Assembly: GCF_000682715.1 (NCBI RefSeq)
Contig: NZ_AWFH01000004.1
Location: forward strand, 42,720 to 106,719
Origin: Hyphomonas atlantica corrig.
GTDB taxonomy: Bacteria; Pseudomonadota; Alphaproteobacteria; Caulobacterales; Hyphomonadaceae
DNA: 64,000 bases
Direction of reading: 5' to 3'
The translations under genes were made by a program, and so were the position numbers. This document shows positions 1 to 10,301 of the stretch, one piece after another (position 1 is the first letter of the stretch; every line of letters starts with the position of its first letter). The notes beneath the pieces were generated by a model. The model did no database searches. It was given only the letters and a program-made list of their open reading frames with translations, and was not told where the DNA came from.

Positions 1-266
1 CCCCAGAAAAGCTGTGGGGCGCCAAAGCCGAGAATGTAGGCGAATATGATCAATTGCTGCCGGTTGGCATCTTCTGGCGAAGCGCCTGTCAGCCCGGTGG
101 CACTGGCGATTTCCCCAAGTGCAGGCAGCATGATGTCGATGGCCAGAGCATTCAGTGCCATCAAGGCGGCAACCATGACCACCATCTCGGTTCGGCTTGG
201 CACCGAGCGACCGTGTGCGCCTTGTTTTATGAGAGGTTGTTGCGGGGGTTGTTCTGAATCTGGCAT
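1..266 (-). CDS. MFS multidrug exporter, Bcr/CflA type (N-terminal part, cut by window edge)
   Basis: Only the first 88 or so codons are inside the window; the gene runs off the left edge. The start is the ATG ending at 266. After a polar Gln/Pro-rich head of about 27 residues comes a first membrane helix (MVVMVAALMALNALAIDIML) followed by PALGEIA, which matches the start of Bcr/CflA-family drug:proton antiporters, where an Asp sits in helix 1 before the Leu-Pro. The second helix begins at QLIIFAYILGFGAPQLFWG. Members of this family export drugs such as bicyclomycin or florfenicol across the inner membrane, but substrate cannot be told from this fragment. Confidence 0.75.
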   Translation of the reverse strand, partial: MPDSEQPPQQPLIKQGAHGRSVPSRTEMVVMVAALMALNALAIDIMLPALGEIASATGLTGASPEDANRQQLIIFAYILGFGAPQLFW

Positions 267-342
267 GTCCGGAAAGTCCCCGCGTTTCGTCTAGCCGGTC
301 CATTTGGGGCGCGTTGGGACCAAAGGCCAGTGGCGAAGACAT

Positions 343-369
343 AAAAAAGCCCCGCCAGAAGGCGGGGCT
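343..369 (-). terminator. Rho-independent terminator of the 394-969 lipoprotein gene
   Basis: A perfect 9-bp GC-rich stem (348-356 with 361-369) closes on an AGAA/TTCT tetraloop. Read on the minus strand it is followed directly by a run of six T (343-348). It lies 25 bases past the stop of the minus-strand gene that ends at 394. Confidence 0.9.
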
Positions 370-393
370 GCAATGCGGTTTCGCAATCAAGGG

Positions 394-969
394 TCAGTTT
401 GGTTGAGGCCGAACTATGTTCATGCCCAGATTGTAGGTTACCTGCTCAGCATCGAAATACGCCGCATCGTCAGGCTTCTTGCCCTTACCCATCAGGATTT
501 CGGCAGATGCCACGTACTTGGTACGCTCACGATATTCAGATGGGCCGCCCCAATAAGGGTCGAGCGGTCCAAAACGCGCGTGCCGCGACCGCAGGAACGG
601 ATCGTGATAATAGCGGGCATAGGGGCCGAAATAGGCGTAATTCAGGTGAAAATGACTGTAATAAGGAGAATATGCTCCCCCAACAGGAACCAGTCGGCTG
701 TTCGAGTCTGTTTCACGGCGCACAACCCGGAAATGATCATACCCATTCAGACGAGTCAGCTCTGCAGCGCGATAGAGCAGATAGGTCTCTACCGTCTTTC
801 GGTCAGTCAGCGAATTACCGGAGAACTCGACCTGAAAGCGATTGTCTTCAATCTTCACTTCTGAGTAGCCGCTATTGCCGTCAATGGCAGCCTGATAGGG
901 CGTAGCGGTGGCGCAGGCACCTAGTAAGGCCAGCGCGGCCAATGCGCCTGAAAGCTTTAATGTAGGCAT
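394..969 (-). CDS. CC0125/CC1285-family outer lipoprotein
   Basis: A 191-residue predicted lipoprotein. The ATG at 969 is chosen because AGGAGG lies 9 nt before it and the protein then begins directly with a signal peptide (MPTLKLSGALAALALLGAC) ending in a lipobox with Cys19. A 33-nt longer reading exists but has no ribosome site. The mature part carries the family block TPYQAA, then GYSE, RFQVEFSGNS and TYLLYRAAELT, which I associate with the CC0125/CC1285 lipoprotein family of Caulobacter relatives. A Tyr/His-rich middle (YSPYYSHFHLNYAYFG) follows. Function is unknown; location is probably the outer membrane inner leaflet. It is monocistronic with its own terminator. Confidence 0.8.
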   Translation of the reverse strand: MPTLKLSGALAALALLGACATATPYQAAIDGNSGYSEVKIEDNRFQVEFSGNSLTDRKTVETYLLYRAAELTRLNGYDHFRVVRRETDSNSRLVPVGGAYSPYYSHFHLNYAYFGPYARYYHDPFLRSRHARFGPLDPYWGGPSEYRERTKYVASAEILMGKGKKPDDAAYFDAEQVTYNLGMNIVRPQPN

Positions 970-1072
970 GGGGCGAACCCTCCTCAGTGTTGATCCCGCC
1001 ATTTTATGGAGGAAGCTGGCTGAACACTAGTTGAATTGGCTTCACGTTTCAGCGAGCAGATTGTTCCTGAAA

Positions 1073-1100
1073 CAGAAAAGGGCGACCCGGAGGCCGCCCT
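1073..1100 (-). terminator. Rho-independent terminator of the aldehyde dehydrogenase gene
   Basis: Stem AGGGCG-A-CC / GG-C-CGCCCT (1079-1087 with 1092-1100, one A-C mismatch) with a 4-nt loop. On the minus strand it is followed by CTTTTCTG. It lies 25 nt past the stop at 1126. Confidence 0.7.
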
Positions 1101-1125
1101 GTACTCATTTGTCTGAAACGCCAGA

Positions 1126-2556
1126 TTACGCGGCCTTGTAGCCCATCACGGCTTTCACTTCGAGGAACTCCTCGAAACCGTACTCGCCCCATTCGCGGCC
1201 ATTGCCAGACTGGCCATAGCCACCAAATGGCGCCGTGAAGTCCGGGCGGGCTCCATTGACCTGGATCTGGCCAGCGCGGATGCGGTTGGCCACCTTGCGG
1301 GCCTCTTCTTCTGCGCCCTGCACATAGCCAGCAAGACCATAAACCGTATCGTTCGCCATCTGGACCGCATCGTCGACGTCCTCATACGGGATCATGACCA
1401 GCACCGGCCCGAAAATTTCTTCCCGAGCAATTGTCATGTCATTCGTGACGTTTGCAAACACGGTCGGACGCGCAAAATAGCCCTTGTTGAAGCCTTCCGG
1501 ACGTCCCGGACCACCAGCAACCAGGGTTGCGCCCTCTTCAATACCCTTCTGGATCAGGTCCTGAACCTTCTGGTACTGATTTCCGTTGGAAATTGGTCCG
1601 ATCGCGCCCGGCGTCGCCTCTGCAGGCATCATCACCTTCACAGATTCAGCAGCGGCTTTTGCAATAGCGATCGCCTGCTCCTGCTGGTCCTTCTGGACGA
1701 ACATGCGCGACGGAGCGTTACAGGACTGACCAGAGTTGGTCATCATCTGCATCACGCCACCGCCGACGGCCTTTTCGAGATCCGCTGAAGGCAGGATGAT
1801 ATTCGGGCTTTTGCCACCCAGCTCCTGGGCGACGCGTTTCACCGTCGGTGCAGCGGCCTGGGCGACCAGAACACCAGCACGGGTCGAGCCGGTGAAGCTC
1901 ATCATGTCAACATCCGGGTGTGCCGAGAGAGAGGAACCAACGCCCGGACCATCACCGTTCACGAGGTTGAACACGCCCTTCGGCACACCGGCCTCATGCA
2001 TGATCTCAGTGAGGATCATGGCATCCAGGGGAGCAATCTCGGATGGCTTCAGAACCATCGTGCAGCCTGCTGCAATGGCAGGCGCCACTTTGCAGGCAAT
2101 CTGATTGAGCGGCCAGTTCCATGGCGTGATGAACCCGCAGACGCCAATCGGCTCCTTGCGGAGCAATGTCGTGCCTTTCAATTCTTCGAATTGATATTCG
2201 CGAAGGATCGCAGCGGTGGTGCCGAAATGGCCCATACCAGCTGGCACTTGCGCAGCGTTGGCCAGCCACATCGGCGCGCCCATCTCATTTGAGATCGCCT
2301 CAGCCATTTCAGGCATACGCGCCTTGATGCCTGCAGCAATCTTTTCCAGCAACTCAGCGCGATACTCCACGCTCGTTTGCGAAAATGATGGAAAGGCAGC
2401 CTTCGCAGCAGCAACGGCCTTGTCGACATCTGCTTTCGAGCCGATCGAGATGACGGCAAAACTCTCTTCAGTTGCCGGATTTTCGATTTCCATTGTCCGT
2501 GGCTCTACGGGATCTACCCATGCGCCGTCGATATAGAACTGCTTGTATTCTTTCAT
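1126..2556 (-). CDS. NAD(P)-dependent aldehyde dehydrogenase family protein
   Basis: A 476-residue member of the aldehyde dehydrogenase superfamily, oxidising an aldehyde to the acid with NAD(P)+. The start is the ATG at 2556, preceded by GGGAGG 10 nt upstream; an upstream in-frame GTG at 2616 lacks a site. Visible landmarks are TPWNWP (144-149), the cofactor-site segment KPSE (170-173), FTGST (221-225), the general base Glu245 in QELGGKSPN, and the catalytic Cys279 in NSGQSCNAPSR. The C-terminal REEIFGPVL and NxGxxNG-like segments are present. Length is normal. Substrate cannot be assigned. It is transcribed in the same direction as maeB upstream, about 100 nt away, but has its own terminator. 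Confidence 0.9.
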   Translation of the reverse strand: MKEYKQFYIDGAWVDPVEPRTMEIENPATEESFAVISIGSKADVDKAVAAAKAAFPSFSQTSVEYRAELLEKIAAGIKARMPEMAEAISNEMGAPMWLANAAQVPAGMGHFGTTAAILREYQFEELKGTTLLRKEPIGVCGFITPWNWPLNQIACKVAPAIAAGCTMVLKPSEIAPLDAMILTEIMHEAGVPKGVFNLVNGDGPGVGSSLSAHPDVDMMSFTGSTRAGVLVAQAAAPTVKRVAQELGGKSPNIILPSADLEKAVGGGVMQMMTNSGQSCNAPSRMFVQKDQQEQAIAIAKAAAESVKVMMPAEATPGAIGPISNGNQYQKVQDLIQKGIEEGATLVAGGPGRPEGFNKGYFARPTVFANVTNDMTIAREEIFGPVLVMIPYEDVDDAVQMANDTVYGLAGYVQGAEEEARKVANRIRAGQIQVNGARPDFTAPFGGYGQSGNGREWGEYGFEEFLEVKAVMGYKAA

Positions 2557-2656
2557 GCTGTTCGGGCCTCCCTGTGGTCCATTTGCTGACACGACTATAG
2601 GTGCGCCACCCGCCACGGGCGAGTCCTGACGCAGCGTAATTTCAATGGCCGCGAAA

Positions 2657-4933
2657 TCAGCTGCCGTGTACGTGATCTACGTCGAAAGCTGCAATCGTGG
2701 CGAGGTTCACAATGTCGCCCACGGTCGCACCGAGGGAGGCGATCTGAACCGGCTTTTCCAAACCAAGCAGCATCGGGCCGATCACCGTTGCACGACTCAT
2801 GGACTCCAGAAGCTTGGTCGAGATTGAAGCTGCATGAATCGCAGGCATCACCAGCACGTTCGCCGGGCCAGTCAGGCGGGAGAACGGATAGAGCAGCTTG
2901 TGGCTCGGATTGAGTGCAACGTCGGCGCTCATATCGCCCTCGTACTCAAAATCGATGCCGCCCATACTGTCGAGAATTGCCACCGCTTCGCGCACTTTTT
3001 CCCCACGCTCACCCATCGGATTTCCGAACGTAGAGTAGGAGAGGAAGGCAACGCGCGGAGAGAATCCGAGCGAACGAACCGCGCGCGCAGATTCCATTGC
3101 GATGTTGGCGAGGTCTTCGCCCTGCGGCAGTTCGGTAACGCTCGTGTCCGCAATAAAGACGGTGCGTCCCCGGTTAATCACCATGGACATGCCGATTACA
3201 GCTTGGCCCGGGATCGGGTCCAGGACGAGCAGCGAGTCATTCAACGCGACGTCGTAGTTCCGGGTCACCCCGGTCACCATGCCGTCAGCATCGCCATTCT
3301 TCAGCATGCAGCAACCGAACACGTTCCGGTCCTGATTGACGAGACGCTGGGCGTCGCGCTTCAGGTAGCCGTCACGCTGGAGGCGCGCATACAGCATGTC
3401 CGTATAGAGCGGATTGTTGTCGGATACGCGCGCATTGATGATTTCCAGCGACCCCTTGGCGACACCCATCTGTTCCATGGCGCGCTCGACCTGAGCTTCG
3501 CGGCCGATGAGGATCGGATGGCCAAGCCCCTGGTTCTTGAAGCTGAAAGCGGCACGTACAACGGCAGGCTCTTCGCCCTCTGCGAACACGATCCGTCGCT
3601 GCAGCTCCTTGCAGCGCGCCTGAACGCCTTGAATGAACGAAGCCGATGGGTCAGCCCGGCGAGCCAACGAGTGGCGGTAGGCTTCCATGTCTTCAATAGG
3701 TTTACGCGCAACGCCGGTATCCATTGCGGCCTGGGCCACGAATGGCGGGATAAAGCTGATCAGACGCGGGTCAAACGGGGTTGGAATAATATATTCACGC
3801 CCGAAGCTTGGGCGGGCACCGTGGTACGCAGCTGCCACTTCATCCGGCACGTCTTCACGCGCCAGCTCGGCCAGCGCCTGCGCAGCCGCGACTTTCATTT
3901 CCTCATTGATACCACGAGCCCGCACATCAAGCGCGCCGCGGAAAATATATGGGAAGCCGAGAACGTTGTTGACCTGGTTTGGATAGTCTGACCGTCCGGT
4001 CGCAATAATCGCATCATCACGAACCGACTTGATGTCTTCCGGCGTAATCTCCGGATCCGGATTAGCCATTGCAAAAATGATCGGGTCCTCTGCCATGGAC
4101 TTCACCATCTCTGTTGAGACAGCGCCCTTCACCGACAGCCCTAGAAAGACATCGGCGCCATCCATGGCTTCCGCAAGCGTGCGCTTGGTTGTCTTCACCG
4201 CGAAGGCAGACTTGAACTGATCCATCTTCTCGGAGCGCCCCTCATAGACCACACCAGTGGAGTCGCACATCAGGATATTCTCGGCTTTCACGCCGAGGTG
4301 CCGGATAAGTCCTGCACAGGAAAGGCCGGCAGCCCCTGCCCCGGACACAGCAACTTTCAGGTCTTCCAGTTTGCGGCCCGTAATGTGGCACGCATTGATC
4401 AGGCCAGCCGCCGCGATGATCGCGGTGCCGTGCTGGTCATCATGGAAGACTGGAATGTCCAATTCTTCACGCAGACGACTCTCAATGATGAAGCAATCCG
4501 GCGAGGAAATGTCTTCCAGATTGATCCCGCCCCAAGTCGCGCCGATATTGCGAACTGTTGTGATGAACTCCTCGACGTCCGTCGTGCTGACTTCCACATC
4601 GAAGCTGTCAATGTCAGCGAACCGTTTGAACAGGACGGATTTGCCTTCCATCACCGGTTTGGATGCCATTGGCCCCAGATTCCCGAGACCAAGAATAGCG
4701 GTACCGTTGGAGATAACAGCCACCATGTTGCCCTTGGCCGTGTAATCGTAGGCGCGATCCTCATCCTCAGCGATGGCGAGAACAGGAACGGCAACGCCGG
4801 GACTGTAGGCCAGCGACAGATCGCGCTGAGTGCCCATTGGCTTGGTCGGCACCATCGAAATCTTGCCAGCATGTGGCTGCGAGTGGAAATCGAGGGCTTC
4901 CTGATCTGTGAAGCTCGGCCGTTTTGTGGTCAT
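2657..4933 (-). CDS. maeB: NADP-dependent malic enzyme, long form with phosphotransacetylase-like domain
   Basis: A 758-residue malic enzyme converting L-malate to pyruvate and CO2 with NADP+, a link between the TCA cycle and gluconeogenesis. The N-terminal half (about 1-425) is the catalytic part: YSPGVAVP, a NGTAILGLGNLG strand, the LEDI...VFHDDQHGTA metal/substrate signature, and VAVSGAGAAGLSCAG for nucleotide binding. The C-terminal half (about 430-758) is the phosphate acetyltransferase-like regulatory domain typical of MaeB and ends in ATVGDIVNLATIAA. The ATG at 4933 (MTTKRPSF) is chosen over a TTG at 4957; no strong Shine-Dalgarno is seen. It is divergent from mutS, sharing a 172-nt intergenic region that contains a nested palindrome. 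Confidence 0.95.
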   Translation of the reverse strand: MTTKRPSFTDQEALDFHSQPHAGKISMVPTKPMGTQRDLSLAYSPGVAVPVLAIAEDEDRAYDYTAKGNMVAVISNGTAILGLGNLGPMASKPVMEGKSVLFKRFADIDSFDVEVSTTDVEEFITTVRNIGATWGGINLEDISSPDCFIIESRLREELDIPVFHDDQHGTAIIAAAGLINACHITGRKLEDLKVAVSGAGAAGLSCAGLIRHLGVKAENILMCDSTGVVYEGRSEKMDQFKSAFAVKTTKRTLAEAMDGADVFLGLSVKGAVSTEMVKSMAEDPIIFAMANPDPEITPEDIKSVRDDAIIATGRSDYPNQVNNVLGFPYIFRGALDVRARGINEEMKVAAAQALAELAREDVPDEVAAAYHGARPSFGREYIIPTPFDPRLISFIPPFVAQAAMDTGVARKPIEDMEAYRHSLARRADPSASFIQGVQARCKELQRRIVFAEGEEPAVVRAAFSFKNQGLGHPILIGREAQVERAMEQMGVAKGSLEIINARVSDNNPLYTDMLYARLQRDGYLKRDAQRLVNQDRNVFGCCMLKNGDADGMVTGVTRNYDVALNDSLLVLDPIPGQAVIGMSMVINRGRTVFIADTSVTELPQGEDLANIAMESARAVRSLGFSPRVAFLSYSTFGNPMGERGEKVREAVAILDSMGGIDFEYEGDMSADVALNPSHKLLYPFSRLTGPANVLVMPAIHAASISTKLLESMSRATVIGPMLLGLEKPVQIASLGATVGDIVNLATIAAFDVDHVHGS

Positions 4934-4983
4934 CGCGCGGAAAATCCGTTGTTGCAAAAAGTTTCAGATGAGGCCGCAAACTA

Positions 4984-5020
4984 GGCCGGTGCGATTGGCA
5001 TGCCAACAGCAAAACCGGCC
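4984..5020. promoter_or_regulatory. Nested inverted repeat in the maeB-mutS divergent region
   Basis: Two inverted repeats sit almost concentrically between the divergent starts. The outer arms are GGCCGGT (4984-4990) and ACCGGCC (5014-5020). Inside is the perfect 12-nt palindrome TTGGCATGCCAA (4995-5006). The location between divergent genes and the dyad symmetry suggest a protein-binding operator or a cruciform. No known regulator motif was recognised. Confidence 0.4.
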
Positions 5021-5105
5021 AATCAGTGCGATATGATCACTTTGTCGCGCGCAAGCTGGTGCGAGGCTTTGCGAATCTCTGGCACTGGCGCTAGCGTCCC
5101 GCTCC

Positions 5106-7805
5106 ATGGCTGATACCGCTACACCCTCGAAACCTGCGTCCGCGCCGAGCCCGTTCATGGCGCAATACCTGTCGATCAAGGCACGGCACGCCGATGCCCT
5201 GCTCTTCTTTCGTATGGGTGATTTCTACGAGCTCTTCTTCGAGGACGCTATTGAAGCCGCGAAGGTGCTAGACATCACGCTAACCTCTCGGGGGGAGTAT
5301 GATGGCAAGCCCATTCCGATGGCGGGCGTACCCTACCATGCCGCCGAGGGATATCTCGCACGACTGATCAAGGCCGGATGCCGGGTTGCGGTATGTGAGC
5401 AGACAGAAACTCCGGCGGAAGCCAAGAAACGCGGTTCGAAGGCGATCGTTAATCGCGACATCGTCCGCATCGTAACGCCAGGAACGCTGACCGAAGACGC
5501 GCTGCTGCCGGCACGACAGGATCAGGCGCTTGCCGCCATCGCGCTCGGGACCGGTGGCACCGAAGCTGCGATTGCGGTGTGCGATGTTTCAACCGGACGA
5601 TTTGATGTCACGGCGCTTGCTGCCGATGCGTTGGCCGACTCCCTCATGGCCTACCCCCTCTCGGAATTGTTGGTGTCCGACGGCGATCTCGACAAGACTG
5701 CCGTCGCCAACACGGTCGCGCTCTCAAGCGCTCCGGTCACATTCCGCCCGGCCCGTAGCGCCAATCACAAAGCTGGCGAAAACCTGCTGAAGGAGACCTT
5801 CAACATTGCCGCGCTGGAGGCGCTCGGTGATTTCAATCGCGCAGAGCTCGCAGCGATTGGATTGTTGCTGGATTATGTGAAGCTGACCCAGGCAGGCAGC
5901 GAGATCCGCCTGGACCCACCGGTTCGAGCTCGATCGGAAGGCCATCTCGCCATTGATCCGGCAACACGAACAAGCCTCGAGATCGACCGGTCCATGCGCG
6001 GAGATCGCAATGGCTCTCTGCTCGGCACGATTGATCGGACTGTCACAGCGCCCGGCGCGCGCCTTCTGGCCGCCAGGCTGGCGCGTCCGTCCGTCGACCG
6101 GGAAGAGATTGAGGCACGCCTTGATGCCGTGTCCTGGTTTGCCGACGACCGCGATACGGTTGAGACGGTCAGATCGAGCCTCAAAGCAGCGCCAGACCTT
6201 GAACGGGCACGAACCCGCCTCCGCCTCGGGCGAGGTGGACCGCGGGATCTTGTCGCCATTGGTCGCGCATTGGTTGCCGCCCACGAAGCTGCAAGCCGCC
6301 TCACGGCTCTGGGAACCGTTTTGCCGTCCAGGATTTCTGACGCAACCCAAGCGCTGAACCTCAACAAGGATGCCTCGCTTGCCGAGCTCTCCCGCGATCT
6401 CGAAACAGCGTTGTCCGAAAACCCACCTACCTTGGCCCGTGACGGCGGATTCATCGCCCAAGGTTGGGACGCTGCGCTGGACGAGGCGCGCGGCCTTCGT
6501 GATGACAGCCGCCAGATCATTGCTGCGCTCCAGGCCCGATATGCGGACGACACCGGCATTTCCGCGTTGAAGATCAAATTCAACAATGTGCTCGGCTATT
6601 TTGTTGATGTGCCTGCCCGGCATGGGGACGCTCTCATGAAGCCCCCCTTGTCAGAGACCTTCATCCATCGCCAGACACTGGCTAGCAATGTTCGCTTTTC
6701 AACGCAGGAATTGTCTGAACTCGCCGGGAAAATATCGCGCGCAGAAGACGAAGCCAAAGGACGCGAACTTGCAATCTTTGACCAGTTCTGCAGCCGCATT
6801 GATGAGCTGAACCCTTCTCTGTCCCGGTCGGCCTCTGCCATTGCTGAACTGGATGTCGCCGCCGCTTCCGCGGAATGGGCATTCGAAGCGGATGCGGTTC
6901 GCCCGGCCCTGACCGATGACACCACATTCAAGGCGACCGGCTTGCGCCATCCGGTCGTCGAAGCCGCGCTGAAGAAAGATGGGCAAGGCTTCACTGCAAA
7001 TGATCTGAACCTGAGCGGCGACGATACGGGTACGCACCTACTTCTCGTCACCGGTCCAAACATGGCAGGTAAGTCGACCTATTTGCGGCAGGGTGCACTG
7101 GCGGTGATATTGGCCCAGTCCGGTTTATTCGTGCCCGCACGATCCATCACCCTCGGCCTCTGTGACCGCATCTTCTCTCGCGTCGGCGCGTCGGACGACC
7201 TGGCCCGAGGCAGATCAACCTTCATGGTTGAAATGGTGGAAACTGCCGCAATCCTCAACCAGGCAACCGAGCGCAGCTTCGTCATCATGGACGAAGTCGG
7301 TCGCGGCACTTCAACATGGGATGGCCTTGCCATCGCCTGGGCAGCGGTCGAACATTTGCACTCAGTCAATAAATCGCGGGCCTTGTTTGCCACGCATTAT
7401 CATGAACTGACAAAGCTCGTCGAAGATCTGCCCGGCGCAGCAAACGCGTCGCTGCGCGCGAAAGAGTGGAAAGATGACCTTGTCTTCCTGCACGAAGTAC
7501 AATCTGGCCCGGCGGACAAATCCTATGGTGTTCAAGTTGCCAAACTGGCGGGACTTCCGAAGAAGGCCGTCAGACGCGCCGGGCAAATACTGAAACAGCT
7601 GGAAGCGGAACCCAGTGCACCCGAAAGCCTGCCCCTGTTCGCAGCTGCGTCTTTTACACCGGACACGGAAGACAATGCTGTCCCCGAAGAGATCGTCCCC
7701 CCATCAGAGGCAGATAAAGCTTTGCAACAAATAGATCCGGACTCGCTCACACCCCGCGAAGCGCTTGATCTAATATATCGACTGAAGGCGTTGGCCTCAG
7801 ACTAA
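5106..7805 (+). CDS. mutS: DNA mismatch repair protein MutS
   Basis: An 899-residue MutS, which finds base mismatches and small loops after replication and recruits MutL. The N-terminal mismatch-reading motif is F40-x-E42 in GDFYELFF. The connector, core and clamp regions follow, then the ATPase: Walker [10 protein letters not shown] at 650-658, Walker B and D-loop in MDEVGRGTS near 727-735, and the ATHYHEL segment. Length is typical. A C-terminal tail ([12 protein letters not shown]) matches the tetramerisation tail of MutS. The stop codon shares four bases with the stop of the convergent monooxygenase gene. Confidence 0.98.
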   Translation: MADTATPSKPASAPSPFMAQYLSIKARHADALLFFRMGDFYELFFEDAIEAAKVLDITLTSRGEYDGKPIPMAGVPYHAAEGYLARLIKAGCRVAVCEQTETPAEAKKRGSKAIVNRDIVRIVTPGTLTEDALLPARQDQALAAIALGTGGTEAAIAVCDVSTGRFDVTALAADALADSLMAYPLSELLVSDGDLDKTAVANTVALSSAPVTFRPARSANHKAGENLLKETFNIAALEALGDFNRAELAAIGLLLDYVKLTQAGSEIRLDPPVRARSEGHLAIDPATRTSLEIDRSMRGDRNGSLLGTIDRTVTAPGARLLAARLARPSVDREEIEARLDAVSWFADDRDTVETVRSSLKAAPDLERARTRLRLGRGGPRDLVAIGRALVAAHEAASRLTALGTVLPSRISDATQALNLNKDASLAELSRDLETALSENPPTLARDGGFIAQGWDAALDEARGLRDDSRQIIAALQARYADDTGISALKIKFNNVLGYFVDVPARHGDALMKPPLSETFIHRQTLASNVRFSTQELSELAGKISRAEDEAKGRELAIFDQFCSRIDELNPSLSRSASAIAELDVAAASAEWAFEADAVRPALTDDTTFKATGLRHPVVEAALKKDGQGFTANDLNLSGDDTGTHLLLVTGPNMAGKSTYLRQGALAVILAQSGLFVPARSITLGLCDRIFSRVGASDDLARGRSTFMVEMVETAAILNQATERSFVIMDEVGRGTSTWDGLAIAWAAVEHLHSVNKSRALFATHYHELTKLVEDLPGAANASLRAKEWKDDLVFLHEVQSGPADKSYGVQVAKLAGLPKKAVRRAGQILKQLEAEPSAPESLPLFAAASFTPDTEDNAVPEEIVPPSEADKALQQIDPDSLTPREALDLIYRLKALASD

Positions 7806-9004
7806 GCTCCCGGCCGAAGCCCCAGCCGTTTGAGCGGAGACCCGAGACCGCCACTTACCATGGCCGCCAGAATTTTCGGAGCGGGAGATATACGACTGAC
7901 TGGAGCCGCCAGCCAATCCCTGAGCCAGGCGAGACTTCCGGAATCGGATTGATAGGCCGGCGTGAACAACCAACTCATGGCCTGAAACAATCGAACATGC
8001 ATTTTTCGCATGCGGGCATAGTACATCAATTGTCGGTCGAGCTCGTCTGACTCTCCCAACGCGCGCGCCAACGCATACGCATCCAGCAACGCCATATTGG
8101 CTCCCTGCCCCAATTGCGGACTGGCAGCATGCCAACTATCGCCAATGTGAACGACACGCTGGTCAACAACCGGCCTGTGCGTGCGATGTTCATATCGGGC
8201 AAATGTCAACTGATCGTGGTTTTCCAGCGGCTCCAGCAACGCGGAGGTCTCCGGCCAGAGATCAATGGCCTCACCCTTCCAGTCTGATAATGGCGCCTGT
8301 TTCCACTGCATGTATGCATCATTGCGGATAGACCAGAAATAGGTAAGGCATTCCTGCGCAGAGTCGCTTGAACGGCCAGATGGCATGACGCCTGACATTT
8401 GGCGCGCCTGTCTGTACCGCTGGACCAGCGCGTCCAACTCGAAGCCAGCATTCTCTTGCCACGGAAGAGTTGCCCACAATGCTCCATATGGAAGTGCATG
8501 GCGAGCCCGCAGGGATAACGGCGACCGAACGCCAAGTGCATCCACCACAATGTCAAAAGGGCCAAGTGTGGTCCCCGCCCCTGTCGTCAACAGGCCTTGT
8601 CCGGCGCTTGCGGAAATGATCCGCGTCGAAGGCACAATTTCTGCGCCTGCGTACACAGCGGCTTGGTATACGAGATCAAACAGTGCGCCCCGCTGTATCG
8701 CAACCCCGCAAAGTCCCGGTCGCAAAGCCCCATACTGAACATCCAGCACCGTCCGTCCATTGTCCACGGATTGTCCATGCAGGCGACGAATGGTTGAACC
8801 AAGCTCCGACGCAGCTTCGCGCAGTCCCAGCTCGCCCAATATGGTGAGACCGGTTTCCTGCAGGATCAGTCCAGCCCCGACAGGTCTCGGTGCGTCGAAC
8901 TGGTCGAATACGGAAACCTTGTGGCCGTCGCTGGCAAGAAACGCCGCTGCTGCAAGTCCGCCAATGCCCGCACCGGCAATCGCAATCTTGCAGGCCTCAG
9001 ACAT
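7802..9004 (-). CDS. FAD-dependent monooxygenase (PHBH/UbiH-like aromatic hydroxylase fold)
   Basis: A 400-residue flavoprotein. Near the N-terminus is the dinucleotide-binding motif [17 protein letters not shown] followed by an acidic strand end (VSVFDQF). Later come the middle motif VVDALGVRS and the second FAD motif [25 protein letters not shown] (the GD motif), which place it in the aromatic hydroxylase/UbiH-COQ6 fold. Substrate is unknown. The ATG at 9004 is one base past the stop of the upstream TAXI gene, so the two are probably co-transcribed; an in-frame TTG at 9016 lies within the end of that gene. It ends in a 4-nt convergent overlap with mutS. Confidence 0.85.
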   Translation of the reverse strand: MSEACKIAIAGAGIGGLAAAAFLASDGHKVSVFDQFDAPRPVGAGLILQETGLTILGELGLREAASELGSTIRRLHGQSVDNGRTVLDVQYGALRPGLCGVAIQRGALFDLVYQAAVYAGAEIVPSTRIISASAGQGLLTTGAGTTLGPFDIVVDALGVRSPLSLRARHALPYGALWATLPWQENAGFELDALVQRYRQARQMSGVMPSGRSSDSAQECLTYFWSIRNDAYMQWKQAPLSDWKGEAIDLWPETSALLEPLENHDQLTFARYEHRTHRPVVDQRVVHIGDSWHAASPQLGQGANMALLDAYALARALGESDELDRQLMYYARMRKMHVRLFQAMSWLFTPAYQSDSGSLAWLRDWLAAPVSRISPAPKILAAMVSGGLGSPLKRLGLRPGA

Positions 9005-9005
9005 G

Positions 9006-10301
9006 TCAGCCGGCAACCCTTACCGGGTTATGATTGCAAACGAGCTGCTTCACGAACTCAACATGGCTTCGCAAGCGATAAAGGTCATCCGTGTAGGACA
9101 AGGGAACCTCCACCGCGCCGATCTCGGCTTGTAATGCCTCCAGTTCTTCAAGCACCTGATCTCGCTGATCATCGCGATCTGCAGCCCGGCCCCGCTCTTC
9201 AAGCGTGCGTAAGTCTTCATACCAGACATAGATCTTCCGGCGCACGCGCCAGCGATAGATAGGTGGCGCCACCCGAACGAGCGGAAACAGAAGCGTCAGA
9301 AGCGGAATTGCCAGAACCCAGGCGCGCTCCAGAAAGTTGGCCACATCAAAAGAGAAATAGCGCCGAAGAAAGGAGGGACCATTCTGGTAGTATCGGCGCG
9401 CCTGATCCGTTATCGGCAAATCAATCAGATCAGGGTCCGGGTAGTGTCCAGCAGGCGCGAGAAGCGTGCCTTCGGAATGGATTGATGTAGCCGCGTCGAT
9501 GAGCAGTGCCTCAATCGCCGGGTGCAAATCCTTGCGGACGACCAGTTGAGCCACCGGAGCGACAAGGGGCACATCTGCTGCCGGAATGTCCTCTCCAATG
9601 TCCACCACACCGCGCAACAGGATGATATCGGACAAAGCCTCGTGACGCCGAGCCAGCGCAGGCGCGCGCTCGAATGGTAGTAGGCGCACATCCTCATTGA
9701 CCAGAAGCCGATCAATATAGGAGGACTCCACAGAAGCCGCGAACGCAGCGGCATCGACCTCACCTGCCAGAAGCGCGTCCGCCGCTGTCGTGCCGGATAG
9801 CGTCAATCGCGTCGTGTCGATCCATTCCCCGCCATAATCTGCCTGCAGGTCCAGCGCCAGAATACGCGTGCCTGAGCCATCTCCCCCAATAGCGATGCGG
9901 GCTGCGCGCAAGTCTCCCAGGCTTTCCGCGGGAAAATCACTGCGAACGAAAACCCAGAACGGCTCCGGAAACAGCCCACCAATCGACCGCAATTCTTCGC
10001 GGTCGCGATCCGTCGCAAGACCGCCTTGCACCAGTCCGACATCGGCTTCGGAATCGTCGAGCAGACGCAGATTGTCGATCGAACCTTGAGTCTCAACAAG
10101 TTCGACCTCGACCCCCTCTTCCGCAAGCAAGCGCTGATACCGCTCTGCAAATGCATGATAGGCGCCGCCCGGGCTACCGGCAGCGAATCGAATATTCTTT
10201 GGAGGGGCCGGGTCCATAAGCACAAGGGCCAGCAACACCCCGGCAAGGGCGACGACCACCAATGGCCAATAGACTTTCAGGAAATCCCGCAATCCCGACA
10301 T
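9006..10301 (-). CDS. TAXI-family TRAP-type solute-binding protein with C-terminal membrane segment
   Basis: A 431-residue protein of the TAXI (TRAP-associated extracytoplasmic immunogenic) binding family. Residues about 10-30 form an N-terminal membrane anchor, followed by IRFAAGSPGGAYHAFAE and the VELVETQGSIDNLRLL and ADVGLVQGG blocks diagnostic of TAXI proteins. Unlike a plain periplasmic protein it carries a second hydrophobic stretch (AWVLAIPLLTLLFPLV) and a charged, probably cytoplasmic tail with helical Glu/Arg repeats. The ATG at 10301 has GGGAGG upstream. No TRAP permease gene is nearby, so the partner and ligand are unknown. Confidence 0.85.
   Translation of the reverse strand: MSGLRDFLKVYWPLVVVALAGVLLALVLMDPAPPKNIRFAAGSPGGAYHAFAERYQRLLAEEGVEVELVETQGSIDNLRLLDDSEADVGLVQGGLATDRDREELRSIGGLFPEPFWVFVRSDFPAESLGDLRAARIAIGGDGSGTRILALDLQADYGGEWIDTTRLTLSGTTAADALLAGEVDAAAFAASVESSYIDRLLVNEDVRLLPFERAPALARRHEALSDIILLRGVVDIGEDIPAADVPLVAPVAQLVVRKDLHPAIEALLIDAATSIHSEGTLLAPAGHYPDPDLIDLPITDQARRYYQNGPSFLRRYFSFDVANFLERAWVLAIPLLTLLFPLVRVAPPIYRWRVRRKIYVWYEDLRTLEERGRAADRDDQRDQVLEELEALQAEIGAVEVPLSYTDDLYRLRSHVEFVKQLVCNHNPVRVAG

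Noticed and set aside
1046..1073. GTTTCAG/CTGAAAC inverted repeat beyond the aldehyde dehydrogenase gene
   Set aside because: The stem is short with a 14-nt loop, and a clear terminator next to it already explains the region.
2834..3991. Long open frame (385 codons) opposite maeB
   Set aside because: It lies fully inside an intact maeB on the other strand, has no domain pattern and reflects high-GC antisense openness.
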